Source: Ottelia alismoides
Taxonomy: Eukaryota > Streptophyta > Magnoliopsida > Alismatales > Hydrocharitaceae
Direction of reading: 5' to 3'
NCBI GenBank assembly: GCA_037367405.1
Contig: JAZKJV010000679.1
Span: 124,001 to 188,000 of the forward strand
Length of the DNA stretch: 64,000 bases
Shown here: positions 22,401 through 33,179 of the stretch, piece after piece
Numbering within the stretch: the stretch's first letter is position 1
How the letters are laid out: each line of letters starts with the position of its first letter
Position numbers and translations under genes: made by a program
Notes under the pieces: generated by a model
The model's database searches: none
What the model was told of the DNA's origin: nothing
The model's input: the letters and a program-made list of their open reading frames with translations, nothing else

Positions 22401-24856
22401 TTCAACACAAACCCTTCTTATTAAACTTATGAAGTTTCGCAAGCGACCTCATAATTGAAAAGACATTATCAATGCGGTAAGGCTCTCCTCAAGTAGTTTG
22501 TGACACAACAAGAGAGGTGGGGTCAATGGAGTAGCACTCCTCATAATAAAGAAAATTATTGCTTAAATGGAGAGGGGCTTTGAATAGCTTGGAAAATTTG
22601 TCAATAGTCAAATTTTGACAATATTGCTTCTTCCTTTAGTATATTCAAATTAGAAGCACTATGGAGACTCCCATGAGGATGGGTTCTTCCTTGCATTGGC
22701 ATCCACAAACATGTTAAGGGCACCCTTCTAATATTCCACTTGAAAAGCAAAGCTTGCTAACTTAGACATCAGCTTTTTTGTTTGTGCGGGAGCTATTTGC
22801 CCGAGGAGGTAGTAGAAGCTATGATGGTGAATACTCTCCCGCCAGATAATCGTGCCACTGCATGCTACATACAAAAAGTGACAGCATCACATCATAGTAG
22901 GCGGAGAACACGATGTAAGGGCAAGAGGCAAAAGGCATCAAAGCAAACTAGCATGCTCTTGATGGCCTTCATGTATGTGAATTGTGGTCTTATGAATGTT
23001 TCTTTTTTGCGTACAGTATCGCTCAAGCAGAAATCCAATTTAATTAAAGAATGCACAACAAAGTGCATCCGACAACTAACTCCTAAAATAGGTTACTTGT
23101 CCTCTATTTACAAACATTCTGGGATACTAATCGATGCAAGAGTCCAGCCCACATTCTTTTTGCATAGATACATAGGTGGCACAAATGGACTAATGCTAAG
23201 TTATGTCAACTACAACAACAACAAAGCCTTTTCCCACAATTAAGTAGGGTCGGCTACATGGAGTCTTTGCCTCCATTCAGATCTATCGTGGATGAATCCC
23301 GGGCTTATATCCACAAAACTAAGTTATATCAACCCTCGCTAATAAATCATTTAACTTAAAAAGTACAATTGTGTTCCTCTGACATCATGTACGCAAATAT
23401 GGTGTTCAAGTGACCAAGCTCGTATCTTTTTTATGGAGAACGGCATGGTAATAGATGTAAGTACGCAATAGCCCACACTTTTTGCAACATCATTTATCTT
23501 GACACAATGATGTATGTATCACATGTGCACTCCTATGGAGAAGCATCCTACACTCCAGCTAAATCATATGGGTTATGGTCACTCATAAAGTCCATATAAC
23601 TCTTGCGATTAACAAGGACTCGTGTTCGGCATGTATTGTGCCACATGATGTTAACCGGCCGAAAATTGAGAAGAAATGAAGGATGTGAGCAAGAGATAAT
23701 CTAAATTTCATGTAGTATCTCCGACTGCTCAAATCCAAGAACTCAATATGACTTGAATGCATCAAATGACAAGGCAACAATATTTATCACTAGAGAGAAC
23801 CTTTTATTTTAAATTTCAGTGGCTTCTACTAGTCCAAGGCGGCAAGTTCAACATCATAGTAACTCCATAAAAGAGTAATCGTCTTAATCATTGATGAAAG
23901 AAAATTTGCATCGACAAATTATGTAAATTCTTAGGGTCCTACAAGAGTTGGAATTTTATATCTAAAAATAACCCAAAAATAACCTAGCAATCTAAAAAAA
24001 CCCAAAAAAGAACCAAAACCAATTCACTTGTTGTGTTGTCAAGTAAAGCTCATCAATAGCCTCAACATTGAGGCGAAGGGATGCATTGCATACCTCATCT
24101 TCATTGGAAGGGGATGGCAGTCAAGGATTTATTACATGTGATTGCATCAAGCATGTGGGCTTGATGGTGTTGTCGTATATTGAGAAGGAAGCCTTGAACT
24201 AACTACAATGATGCCTTGATTTGGTCGAGAAGTGTAACCACCAACATTCTAGTTCTACTCTTTACTTTATAAGTAGGGCATAACTCCAATAAGAGATGAT
24301 AGAGCTCACCCATACCCTATAGTTTTGGCCGAGGATGTTTTGCATCTCTTATTACTAGGTGATGAAGACGTCAGGATGATCATCTACCGTTTTGTCCTTG
24401 GTAGAAGGTGATGTTAACATGGAGTATGCCTATGATACCAAGTTGATGTTGCCGCCATTGTGATGTACTATCGAGTTAAGGGCATCGACGATGGTGTTGA
24501 CCAATGGTGGCCAGGAGAAGGAAATATTAGTAGTAACCTTCTCTGGCATTGAAGATATAACACAATAAAAGACAGAAATGCATAAGAGAACTCCAAGGCA
24601 TGTATTATGGACTTAGCAGCCATGGTATCTACTATGGCAATGTAGAGTTCTTCCTCTTACCACGCTAAATGTAATCTCTTTTTGCAAGTATTCCCCATCT
24701 TTAACACATGTTAATCAAGACAGGTGATTATCGAGCAATGTGGTCAGCATGTTTCGAATGCATCAACTTCCTAAAAAAACTACTCTTTCATAAAATATCA
24801 AGACGTCTCTCTTGGTTTTTTTTTCAATGTAGTTTCAAAAACATAAGTATATAGAA
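22400..24856. other. Region with no recognised gene
   Basis: The longest open frame (22782-23243, +) shows no recognisable domain or good codon composition. Around 23205-23330 the minus strand carries GGGAAAAGGCTTTGTTGT followed by TTG repeats, preceded by ATGTAGCCGACCC; this is the kind of 3' tail found on many plant LINE-type repeats, so a truncated tail is likely. The remainder is unassigned. Confidence 0.35.
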
Positions 24857-25072
24857 CATGGCCTCAAATTTCAACGAAATTCGATCGAATTTTTGTCGAA
24901 TATCGATATCCTGTCGAAATCGAAATTCGACCAACATGGCCAAAATGACCGAAATATGGAAGCCCTAGTATAAAAAATGACCGAAATGACCGAAATTTTG
25001 GTCGAATTTCTAGCGAAATTCCGTTTCGATCGGTCACCAAAATGGTGACCGAAACCAATATTTAGAGCCTTG
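24857..25072 (-). mobile_element. Non-autonomous hAT-type MITE, TTTCGGTC family, copy 2
   Basis: This 216-bp element is bounded by a perfect 8-bp duplication, ATATAGAA, at 24849-24856 and 25073-25080. Plus-strand ends are CATGGCCTCAAATTTC and TATTTAGAGCCTTG, inverted relative to each other. It lies in reverse orientation to copies 1 and 3. The interior is made of GACCGAAA and CGAAATTC words and includes the near-perfect hairpin GGTCACCAAAATGGTGACC. This copy defines the family boundaries best. Confidence 0.9.
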
Positions 25073-25799
25073 ATATAGAAAAGGTTGGATTTTTTAAAAT
25101 ACTCCGATTAACAGCATCTTCTTAATCCCATCTATGCAAGCTCTGATTTATTAACATGGTTTCTGGCTAAGTATGCACATAGGTTGGACTCCACAGTTAC
25201 AAAATTGGATCCTTACAAATCAAATTTTCATCTTCAATTTACCAGCACTAGCTAAAATCCCTAGTCATTCAAATTAAATAACCGTTCCATAAAAATCTCT
25301 CCATAAAAAAACTAAAAGTGCCGAGCTTGTGCTCAAACTACAGAAAACAGGATTCCAATAGATCAAAAACAAAACCACGTTCTGTAAATTGCAAGGCGCC
25401 AGCTTGCCCTTGACTATGACAACTCAAAGATGAAAGCTTCCTCGTTGACAGAGATGGAATAGAGAAGAAACCCTTACCAGCTCTTGCGGCGAGAAGATCC
25501 ACTTGGCTCGATGAGTCGAGGTCCGGAAATCAGCCATCAAAGTTCCGAAAGTTGGTATGCAGTATTTGTTTGGTCAGGCAGTCTGAAGCGAGAAAGCGAG
25601 CAGGCGGAAGTATATGTGGATTATGTGGATTCTATTATTTGAATATAAAGATAATTAAAAATGTAATAATAAATTCAAACATTGGATATTTATGCTTAAA
25701 AAATATAACATGGAAAAATATGAAGGGAAGACTTAGAACTAAATGGATAAATAAATACTTGAGCTAAATTATTCAAACTAAAAGAAATTTCAAATTCAA

Positions 25800-26070
25800 T
25801 TCAAATGCAGCAGCAGCGTATGTGCTTAGAAATAAATGGATAAATGCAGCAGATGTGCTTAGAAATACATGAATAAATGCAGTATTTCCTAAAAAATACT
25901 TGAACAGTTAAACTAATTACATTGGATAGATGAAGCAAATGTGCTTAGAAATGGATAAATGCAACAGATGTGCTTACGAACGGATAAATAGATAAATGTA
26001 GAAGATGAACTAATTACTTGAACTAAGTACATTGGATATAAGCAGCAGATGTGCTTGAACTGAAATCAGT
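25800..26070 (+). repeat. Irregular tandem repeats, GCAGATGTGCTTAGAAAT
   Basis: The word GCAGCAGATGTGCTTAGAAAT or close variants, each followed by ATGGATAAATGCA-like sequence, recurs about six times at irregular spacing. No coding function is evident. Confidence 0.6.
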
Positions 26071-26383
26071 ATTTAGGTAAATGCCACAAAAGGTGTTCAG
26101 AAATGTGCATGAGCAGATGTTAATAGAGGTGCATCATGCATGAGCAGGAGATGTCTGAAAATTCAAATTCAATTCAAATCTCAAAGTTTTCACGCAAATG
26201 TTCAGAAATTCAGACCTTGGCGAGTGGGTGGCGAAGCAGTTGTGGGCGGAGGAGCGGCCAAATGGAGGAGAAGAAGATGGAGAAGCGGCTGTGGGCAGAA
26301 GAGCAGCCGAATAGGAGTGCGGCTCAGGTCTGGCGGAGGAACAGCGGTTGGAAGAGGAGCAAACCGGAGGCGGAAGAGTAACT

Positions 26384-26606
26384 GTGGGCGGAGCACACCG
26401 GAGGCGAGGAGCAACTCTTGGCGGAGCACACCGGCGGCGGAGGGGGTCTGCAGGAGGTTAGAGCTTTCTAATGTTGAGGTTAGGGAGAAGAGCAGCGGTG
26501 GGCGGAGGAGCACACCGGAGGCGGAGGAGCAGCTCTTGGCGGAGCACACCGGCGTCGGAGGGGGCCTGCAGGAGGAGGAGGTTAGGGCTTCGTATTGTCG
26601 AAGTTA
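26384..26606 (+). repeat. GC-rich tandem duplication
   Basis: Two units, about 26384-26485 and 26498-26606, share GGCGGAGCACACCGG, CTCTTGGCGGAGCACACCGG and CTGCAGGAGG, ending in GTTAG-containing tails. The surrounding open frames (26136-26607) are Arg/Gly/Ser-rich and look like a composition artefact rather than a gene. Confidence 0.6.
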
Positions 26607-27658
26607 GTGCTTCGTACAGGACAATCCGAATCCGGTGGGTTATCGGATCGGGTGGGTCATCGAATTGGGTCACGGATACAAGCTATCTAAAAGAACAGAA
26701 TCAAACATATTCACAAGAGAAATTTCCATCTATTCTTTATAATTAAGTTTAATTACATATTACCCATTATAAGTTCACAAAAAGGACCTCATTTTTCGAG
26801 AATCAGAATGATCTTTTTCGAGTTCGAATTTGTTCATTTGGAATTAGGGTTCTTCTACTTATTTATTTCTTGATTCGTCTGCCTCTATCCCGTACTCATA
26901 GGTATAGCATTTGAATCTTAACTCTTTGCGCAGTTTTATAATGTTCTCCCAACGATCCCAGGTTGGAGCATAGTTGAGGTTTCATCTAAAGAGTCCACCG
27001 CTGGAGAAATCCCTTTGGCAGCTAATCCTCTTGATAGTACGGTAGTAGCATCTAAATGTTCACGTATGGGTTGACTAAATATGGAGTTCCGAAAAGATGG
27101 CGCGGCTTGTTGTCCGTTTCTTATCAATTTTTATGTAATGTCTGAGATAAGAAGATGATAATCAATAGAAAAATTGGATATAAGTCAATTTTACTTTGTT
27201 CATGTTTGTGACCATCCCATTATCCCATATAAGTTAATACTCAAGTGCCCTAAAAGAATACCTGAAAAAAATCCTACCATATTTGTAGCCTCTTTTTTAT
27301 TTTATTCTGAAGAATCCGCGTGAAAAGTCCAATTTTGACGAAGCACGAACATGAAAAATCCAATTCTGGAGACAAATATGGGATTCTGATACGCGAGAAG
27401 AACAATATTCATAGCTCGAATATGTAAGGTTACATTTTTTCACACGGATTTTGCAAAAAAGAGACCACAACAGGTGATATACTCCCAGCACAGCATCTGC
27501 TCTCCGTAATTCCCTAATCCTTAGAGGGCATCGTGTAAAAATTATCATTAATTTTATAATCTTTATCTGCACCGATATCTTTAGTCCTAATCCTATCGAT
27601 AATAGGGACCAATCAAAGAGTCCCACTCCTAAAAGGGCAAGCAGTTAGTCCGATCGAC

Positions 27659-27670
27659 TATATATATAAA
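27659..27670 (+). promoter_or_regulatory. TATA box of the RING-H2 gene
   Basis: TATATATATAAA lies 42 bp before the start codon of the RING-H2 gene, so transcription would begin near 27690 and leave a very short leader. Confidence 0.6.
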
Positions 27671-27711
27671 CCCAAAGCACTCTTAATCACGTATCCATCT
27701 CTAATCAAGCC

Positions 27712-28359
27712 ATGAGAGCTTCCTTCACCGTCCAATGGAGGCCCCTGGGACTACTTCCCCCCGCGTCCAGACCTCCGATGCTCGTCCTCAAGATCTGCAA
27801 GTTCGAGATCCCGGTTCTAATCGTCGGCTCCGGAGAAGCCACCGAAGCGATACCGCTCCGTGCTTGCACGCGCCTCGTCACCAAGAAGTTCATGACCTTC
27901 TCCCGCCCCGCCGCCAACCCCGAGCAGATCGTGCACCCTCTCCTCGCATGCAAGAGCATGTACCCCTCCACGTCCGAGCGCTACAAGTACTTCGAGAAGA
28001 CTGCAGAGGAGGTGTTCCGAATGGCCGGATCTGCGGTGGGAGGGGATATCCAGCTCTACTACGAGATGTCCGTGTACATGCCGGTGGAGGCCGAGGCCAT
28101 CCAGGTGGCGCCCGGTGAGCAGTTAGCCTTCGCGGAGAAGGGCGTGAGGAAAATTAGGTGCGGCGAGGATGGTGAGATCGACGAGGAGAGCAGTAGCACG
28201 GCATGTTGTGCCATATGTCTGGAGGAGTTCGAGGAGGGGGAGGAGGCGGTGAGGTTGACGTGCTCGCATGTTCTTCACGGGATGTGCTTGGAGAGCTGGT
28301 TCCGCCGAAAGCACCAGTGCCCCCTCTGCCGCCGCGAGATCATGTGGGTCTTCGCCTAG
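27712..28359 (+). CDS. RING-H2 finger protein (putative E3 ubiquitin ligase)
   Basis: The 215-residue intronless ORF ends with a complete RING-H2 finger: C166-x2-C169, C184-x-H186, H189-x2-C192 and C203-x2-C206 (CAICLEEF ... CSHVLHGMC ... CPLC), the spacing needed to bind two zinc ions and recruit a ubiquitin-conjugating enzyme. The finger is followed by only nine residues. No transmembrane segment or signal peptide is evident. Residues 1-150 have no domain I recognise but are well formed, with a segment rich in Tyr/Phe/Glu at 90-130, and probably select the substrate. High third-position GC and a TATA box just upstream support a live gene. Being intronless fits many small plant RING-H2 genes. 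Substrate and process are unknown. Confidence 0.85.
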   Translation: MRASFTVQWRPLGLLPPASRPPMLVLKICKFEIPVLIVGSGEATEAIPLRACTRLVTKKFMTFSRPAANPEQIVHPLLACKSMYPSTSERYKYFEKTAEEVFRMAGSAVGGDIQLYYEMSVYMPVEAEAIQVAPGEQLAFAEKGVRKIRCGEDGEIDEESSSTACCAICLEEFEEGEEAVRLTCSHVLHGMCLESWFRRKHQCPLCRREIMWVFA

Positions 28360-28860
28360 GAGTTAGGGTTTTGAGTTAGAAGACGATATGGAGCATCAAA
28401 TCTGTGATACATATTTCTTCAGCGTTCTCTGGAATTTCATCTTTTTTGGAAAAAATATATAGTTAAGGTTCTGTGTTGAGTATATTTTTCGATGACATCA
28501 GTATATTGTTCTTACGTGTTGCGATAACAACTTCCCGTGGAAGATTGCGACGTCGAGATTCGTTCCGTAGATTTTCTTGTTATCGGATCTTAATTTCAAG
28601 AAAAGTACTCCTCATAATATTAACTATTAATTAGTTAATTATGTACCACATCGAAGCTGCTAATTATTTAGTATTTCCATTTTTGCGAAAGAAAAGGCAC
28701 GTGAAGTATTAATAAGGAGTAATTAATTAATAACTATCCTAATCACAATTATAAGTCAGGGTACGTCAAAAAGGTTCATATGGAAACCCCAAGAGGGGCA
28801 CAATCACAATTAAATTTGACTTACGAGAAACTTTCACAATTCAAGACGAGTTCAGGATAA

Positions 28861-29560
28861 TCAAATGTTGGAACATATTAAAAGGATATGGGTAATCGAT
28901 GGATTGGATCTGCGCATCAAATCGTTCATGTGGAAACTACTTTCAAAATGTCTTTATACCTGCGAGCATTTATCATGGAGGATGCTAGGGTATGATAATA
29001 CATGTGTTATGTGTCGCAATCTGAAGAAAATAAGTCATTTATTTGGAATCTATCATATCCTTGTGTGTTATGGTCTGCTATGGGATACAAGACACCCTAT
29101 AACACCAATGCCATTAAAGTATGCTTCGATTTCCTCTATGGTCCAAACTGGAAGCCACTTTTTTCTTTCCTCCTATAAATTATCGCGTCTGATTTAGCTA
29201 GATAGACGCGATACTAAATACAATGGTCACAAAGCAAGCCCCTTGCTCTCAATCTGTTAAATGTGAAGTCAACAACATGCCTGTAAAAATAGAACTCACA
29301 CCAAATCAAGATACATCACTAGTCGATGCATCTTTCAATTGCAACAAACTGACTGTTGCCATTGTCTCCTTCGAAAACAAGGAGTTCCTTCTAGCAAATG
29401 TGAGATGGTCAATGGCTACACTCCCGAGGAGGCAAAAACCTTAGCTATCAAAGCAGCAATCGGCATTGTTGCCTGATTCCAAGGAAATACCATTATAATC
29501 TATTCATACTGCAAAGCCATAGTGAACATAATCAATCATGCCTCTCCTCCACCCTGATCA
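28861..29560 (+). mobile_element. LINE fragment with zf-RVT and RNase H-like C-terminus
   Basis: The reading 28865-29197 contains RIKSFMWKLLSKCLYTCEHL and CVMCRNLKKISHLF, the zf-RVT signature. After a break, 29300-29560 reads SLVDASFNCNKLTVAIVSFE, then ANVRWSMATLPRRQK and IIIYSYCKAIVNIINHA, which follow the layout of a plant RNase H domain (VDAS standing for the usual VDGA). This is a different LINE lineage from those at 400-19203, which show no RNase H. The copy is 5'-truncated and broken. Confidence 0.6.
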
Positions 29561-29569
29561 ATTAGACTA

Positions 29570-31900
29570 TTGTTGGAGAACTCCATCAAACTTGCCACGT
29601 ACATACTTGATATTTGTACTACTCTTCTAGTCCGAGACAGTCAAAGTGGTTTGCACCACAAGATATCTAAATCTCACAAACTTGCCACGTACATACTCTT
29701 TATGGAATAGCGTAAATGGTGAATGGTCCGACACGATTATTCCTTGATATTTGTACTCCATTATCATTCATTAATGGAAACAACTCCTTAGTTTCAAAAA
29801 AAGAACTAGGGTTATTTTTTCTAGGTACCTTGCTAAGGAATTTTCCTTTTAGTTGGGATATTCGTATGCAGAGAAAGCAATATACTTATTTAACTTTTTA
29901 AAAAACTTGACAAAAAATATATTTTTACATATACCTTATACAGATCATTAATATAGGATTTCTTTCAAATAGGATGTAGTCCTTCCATAGCTCAGGAAGG
30001 CCAGCCCCTTTTTTGTATAAAACGGATGACTTTGGTAGAATACATATACAGTTTTGTATTATAATGTGCAGTTTTAATGTTTGTATTATAATGGGATTTT
30101 TACCCGGCAGACCCTATAATCTTTGCCAATAACCTCTACGACCTTCGAAACATCATAATCCTCCCTGGACCCCGTAAACTTGCTAACCCTTACCCTATAA
30201 ACCCTGTGGTTAACTCACATCCATTTATCCGTTAAAACTAACCAGATTCTGTTACATTCTTTTATATTATATCTATTTTATTTATCGAATTTACATAAAT
30301 TGCCACTAACTCTCACCCTCTTCCTTTTCCTCACCACCCAGTACCCACCACCTCCATCCCGAGCTTTCTTTCTCGTCGGTGGCAGCCGACCTCGAAGAAC
30401 CGCGTCAGGTCTCGAAACCTCCCCCCGGACTGGCGCCCCGCTCCCCCCGCACCGACTTTTTGGCGGATACAAAAAGTGCATCTACCAATCTGAACCATTG
30501 TCTATTGCGACAACAGATCTATTTTTGCGACAACCGCGGTAACCTTTCACCAGCCAAACTGATCAGAACTCTTTATAGTCAAAATTCCCGATGCGTGTTT
30601 CTTCCGGATTCAACTGGTGTGTGCCCAATTTCGGTTGATTTCTGGCCAGCAATGCTGCTGGAATGTGGCAGTCTTTGATGCAAAGTTTGTCGTGGCACCA
30701 CAAAACAATTTGCAGCAGGATCAAAGCTCCAGTAAATGGGTGGCTTTTAGATCTGAAAGAGCAAAAAAAATCCAATTGCAAGGCTGTTAAGATGTCATTG
30801 GCAAAAGGAGGACCAAATCCCTTAAAAGTTACATCCCATCACTTGCTTACCCCGATCTCCAGCTGATTTCTTGCTCCCGACTGCAGGAGATTGGTGCACA
30901 TCATATGGCTTGCCAACTTCATTTGCCTCCAAGGAATGCTCATTATGGGCTGATTGAGATCACTTGCATGGTTCAAGGGGTAAGGAGGATGTTATTTACA
31001 AAATTCAGATGACAAGGTTTTACAGATCTTTTCGTCAATTTAGCAAAAGCTCCCCAAAAGAGGTGGCTAGAGGGGGGTGGAGAGAGAGAGAGATGGAAAG
31101 AGATTGGGTGAGGCCTGCCCGAGAGGTCACGTGTCAGCCTCGATAGGTCACGTATCGACCTCGAGAGAGTATCCCCTGCTCTAGTACAAAATATAGCCGG
31201 ATATATTTCATCATTATTTACATCTCAGGCAAGTTTCATAATTTTGGGATCACGTTTACTCATTGTTCGTATTTTAGTTCACGAACTTTGCCAAAATTGC
31301 ATTTTATTTATTATTTGCATGAAAAAACATGTCTCTTTGAAAATCTGAATTCTAGATCGACTAAAAACCAACCTAAGGAGACAATTACCTCCTTGAGTTC
31401 GATATAGAACTTTCCAAGTAAAAAAATCTTGAGCATTCGTTTTAATTAACCCAATAATTAAGAAGTGGTTTTTGATTTATCCGACTTTGCCCCGATTGCA
31501 ATGAAAATCAAACAATTTAAACGTTAATTATGATAATTAACAAGGGCATCTCATGGTTTTTTGTCGATCTTGGTATCTTGCCAAGTAAAAATTCTCCACA
31601 TATTCGACAGTGTGATTTTTGATAGATCAAATTTCATCTCCCATACTACAACTATAGACAATTAAAGAGACGGTTTTCACGCTCATCATGGGTATCAAAT
31701 AATGTTTCCATAAAATGAAATTGTATTATGACAGGTACTCAAATATGGGGTATGAATCAAATAAGGTCGTCAAAATCGAAATGTATCATAATTGCGTTCC
31801 TAGAGTGGGTCTGGTGAGAAATAAGGTCCCAAATATTTTCATTCTCATTGATATGTACCTTATATTGGGGACCTTCTTTGATACCAACTTATATTTATGG
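29570..31900. other. Mostly unassigned intergenic DNA
   Basis: Apart from the possible transposon end at 30093-30300, no gene or bounded element is recognised. A GC-rich block at 30330-30480 and small ORFs nearby show no domain. Confidence 0.35.
30093..30300 (+). mobile_element. Possible single end of a Mutator-like element
   Basis: GGGATTTTTACCCGGCAGACC and the following CATAATCC and CCATCCATTTATCCGTTAA blocks have the same layout as the left end of the Mutator-like element at 46768. The matching right end was not found, so it is a fragment or a solo terminus. Confidence 0.35.
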
Positions 31901-31909
31901 ACTTCTTAT

Positions 31910-32086
31910 GATACATTTTGTTTTTTAGACCTTATTCCATACCTACACCAAATTTGAGGGTCTATTTTGATACATTTTGTTTTTCTAAACCTTATTTGAG
32001 ACCTGCCCGCATTTGAGGGCCTATTTTAATACATTTTATTTTTCTAAACCTTATTTGATACCAGCCCTTTATTTGAGGATCTTATG
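31910..32086 (+). repeat. 59-bp tandem repeat, three units
   Basis: Units start at 31910, 31969 and 32028 with (G/A)ATACATTTTGTTTTTC, each continuing with ACCTTATT and TTTGAGGG(T/C)CTATTTT. The period is exactly 59 bp and the units differ by several substitutions. The array ends about 50 bp before a telo-box. Confidence 0.85.
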
Positions 32087-32131
32087 TGTAATTTACTCGG
32101 TATATTTTCCGCGGCACACGTTCACGGCCTC

Positions 32132-32170
32132 AAACCCTAGCGCCTCCTCACGCTCACATCCTATATAAAG
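32132..32170 (+). promoter_or_regulatory. Candidate promoter: telo-box plus TATA box
   Basis: AAACCCTAG (32132-32140) is the telo-box found in promoters of plant translation-related and snoRNA genes. CTATATAAAG follows at 32161-32170. A GC/CT-rich stretch after it ends GAG before GTACCAAAG (32220), a plausible first exon-intron border. No protein exon was found downstream before the copia remnant. Confidence 0.45.
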
Positions 32171-32622
32171 TCCCGGCACCTTCTCTTATGCCTCATCCAT
32201 CTCGGCGCCATCCCCCTCGAGGTACCAAAGCTTTCCTCTCCGATCGACCCCCCCCCCCCCCCTTTCCCTCGTTCTCACCATTCCGATTATTTCGATTTGT
32301 TTCGCGGCTTATGATGATCGATCTTTAAGATCTTAGCGGATTTCAGCGAGGCGCGAGTCTATGATCTGATATTGTTGTTACACACCCTGAAGCCTCCACT
32401 TCTCATAATCGTTTTTTTACTGCTCTCGATTTGTTTACATATGGCGTCTATTTGAACGTGCGAGGATGAGGCTAATTAGGGTTTGGGCAGTGGTGGGATG
32501 CGTTTTCGCGTACTTCCGTGAGCCTCTTATCCCCCAAAAACGACTTCTTCCTTCCACTGAGCACATCAGATTTCAGGTTTTCTCATGGTTTTTTTTAATT
32601 ATTTCGATTGTACACTAAGTAA

Positions 32623-32744
32623 ATTGTTGGATGTGATGATCCTTTCCCCAAGTGATCGACTATGAACATAATGTGCGATTCATGTTGCTGATTGATCTGC
32701 TCTGCGGATGCGATCGGCTCCAAGCCAGTGCTCTGATCCACAAT
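32623..32744 (+). ncRNA. Candidate C/D-box snoRNA
   Basis: GTGATGA (32633-32639) fits box C and CTGA (32733-32736) fits box D. The bases just outside them, ATTGTTGGA (32623-32631) and TCCACAAT (32737-32744), pair with one bulge, giving the terminal stem of a C/D snoRNA. An internal CTGA (32688-32691) could be box D'. The antisense elements would be AAGCCAGTGCT before D and GTGCGATTCATGTTG before D'; I could not match either to an rRNA site from memory. It lies 450 bp downstream of a telo-box/TATA promoter, in what would be the first intron or leader of that transcript. No conserved snoRNA name is recognised. Confidence 0.45.
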
Positions 32745-33179
32745 ATTTACATTCATATCTTTTCTGTTATAATTTGTGAGCAACACTGCCATTTGCCCTC
32801 CATTCGGGTTTTGTTTATTACGTCCTAGTAAAGATCCGTTTTTACTCGAAATATTTTTTAGTAATACTTTATCATTTAAAGGCAAATTGCAGTGCTTATT
32901 TCTTTGTGCCATTCCAACTGTATATTTTTGATGTCGAAAAAATTAATACACCTCCTATTTGATCGAGTTATTATTTCATAGCCAATTTGCAGAGCAAAGA
33001 GGTCTATTGATATGATGATCTTTGCATTGAAGGTTGGCAAAATAGAATTACAATTCTCCGTGCCACTCAATGTTCTAGTCTTGATGATGGCCTCGAACAA
33101 GTTGTTACATTTTTGGATAAATATATGGATGTCAAAATCTGTATAAAAAACGGTGACGGTCATTTACATATAAATTTAT

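Noticed and set aside
22782..23243. Plus-strand ORF of 153 codons.
   Set aside because: No recognisable domain, no promoter signal, and its 3' end overlaps a repetitive LINE-type tail.
26136..26607. Plus-strand ORF of 155 codons, Arg/Gly/Ser-rich.
   Set aside because: It lies over a tandem GC-rich duplication, has parallel open frames on both strands and shows no domain.
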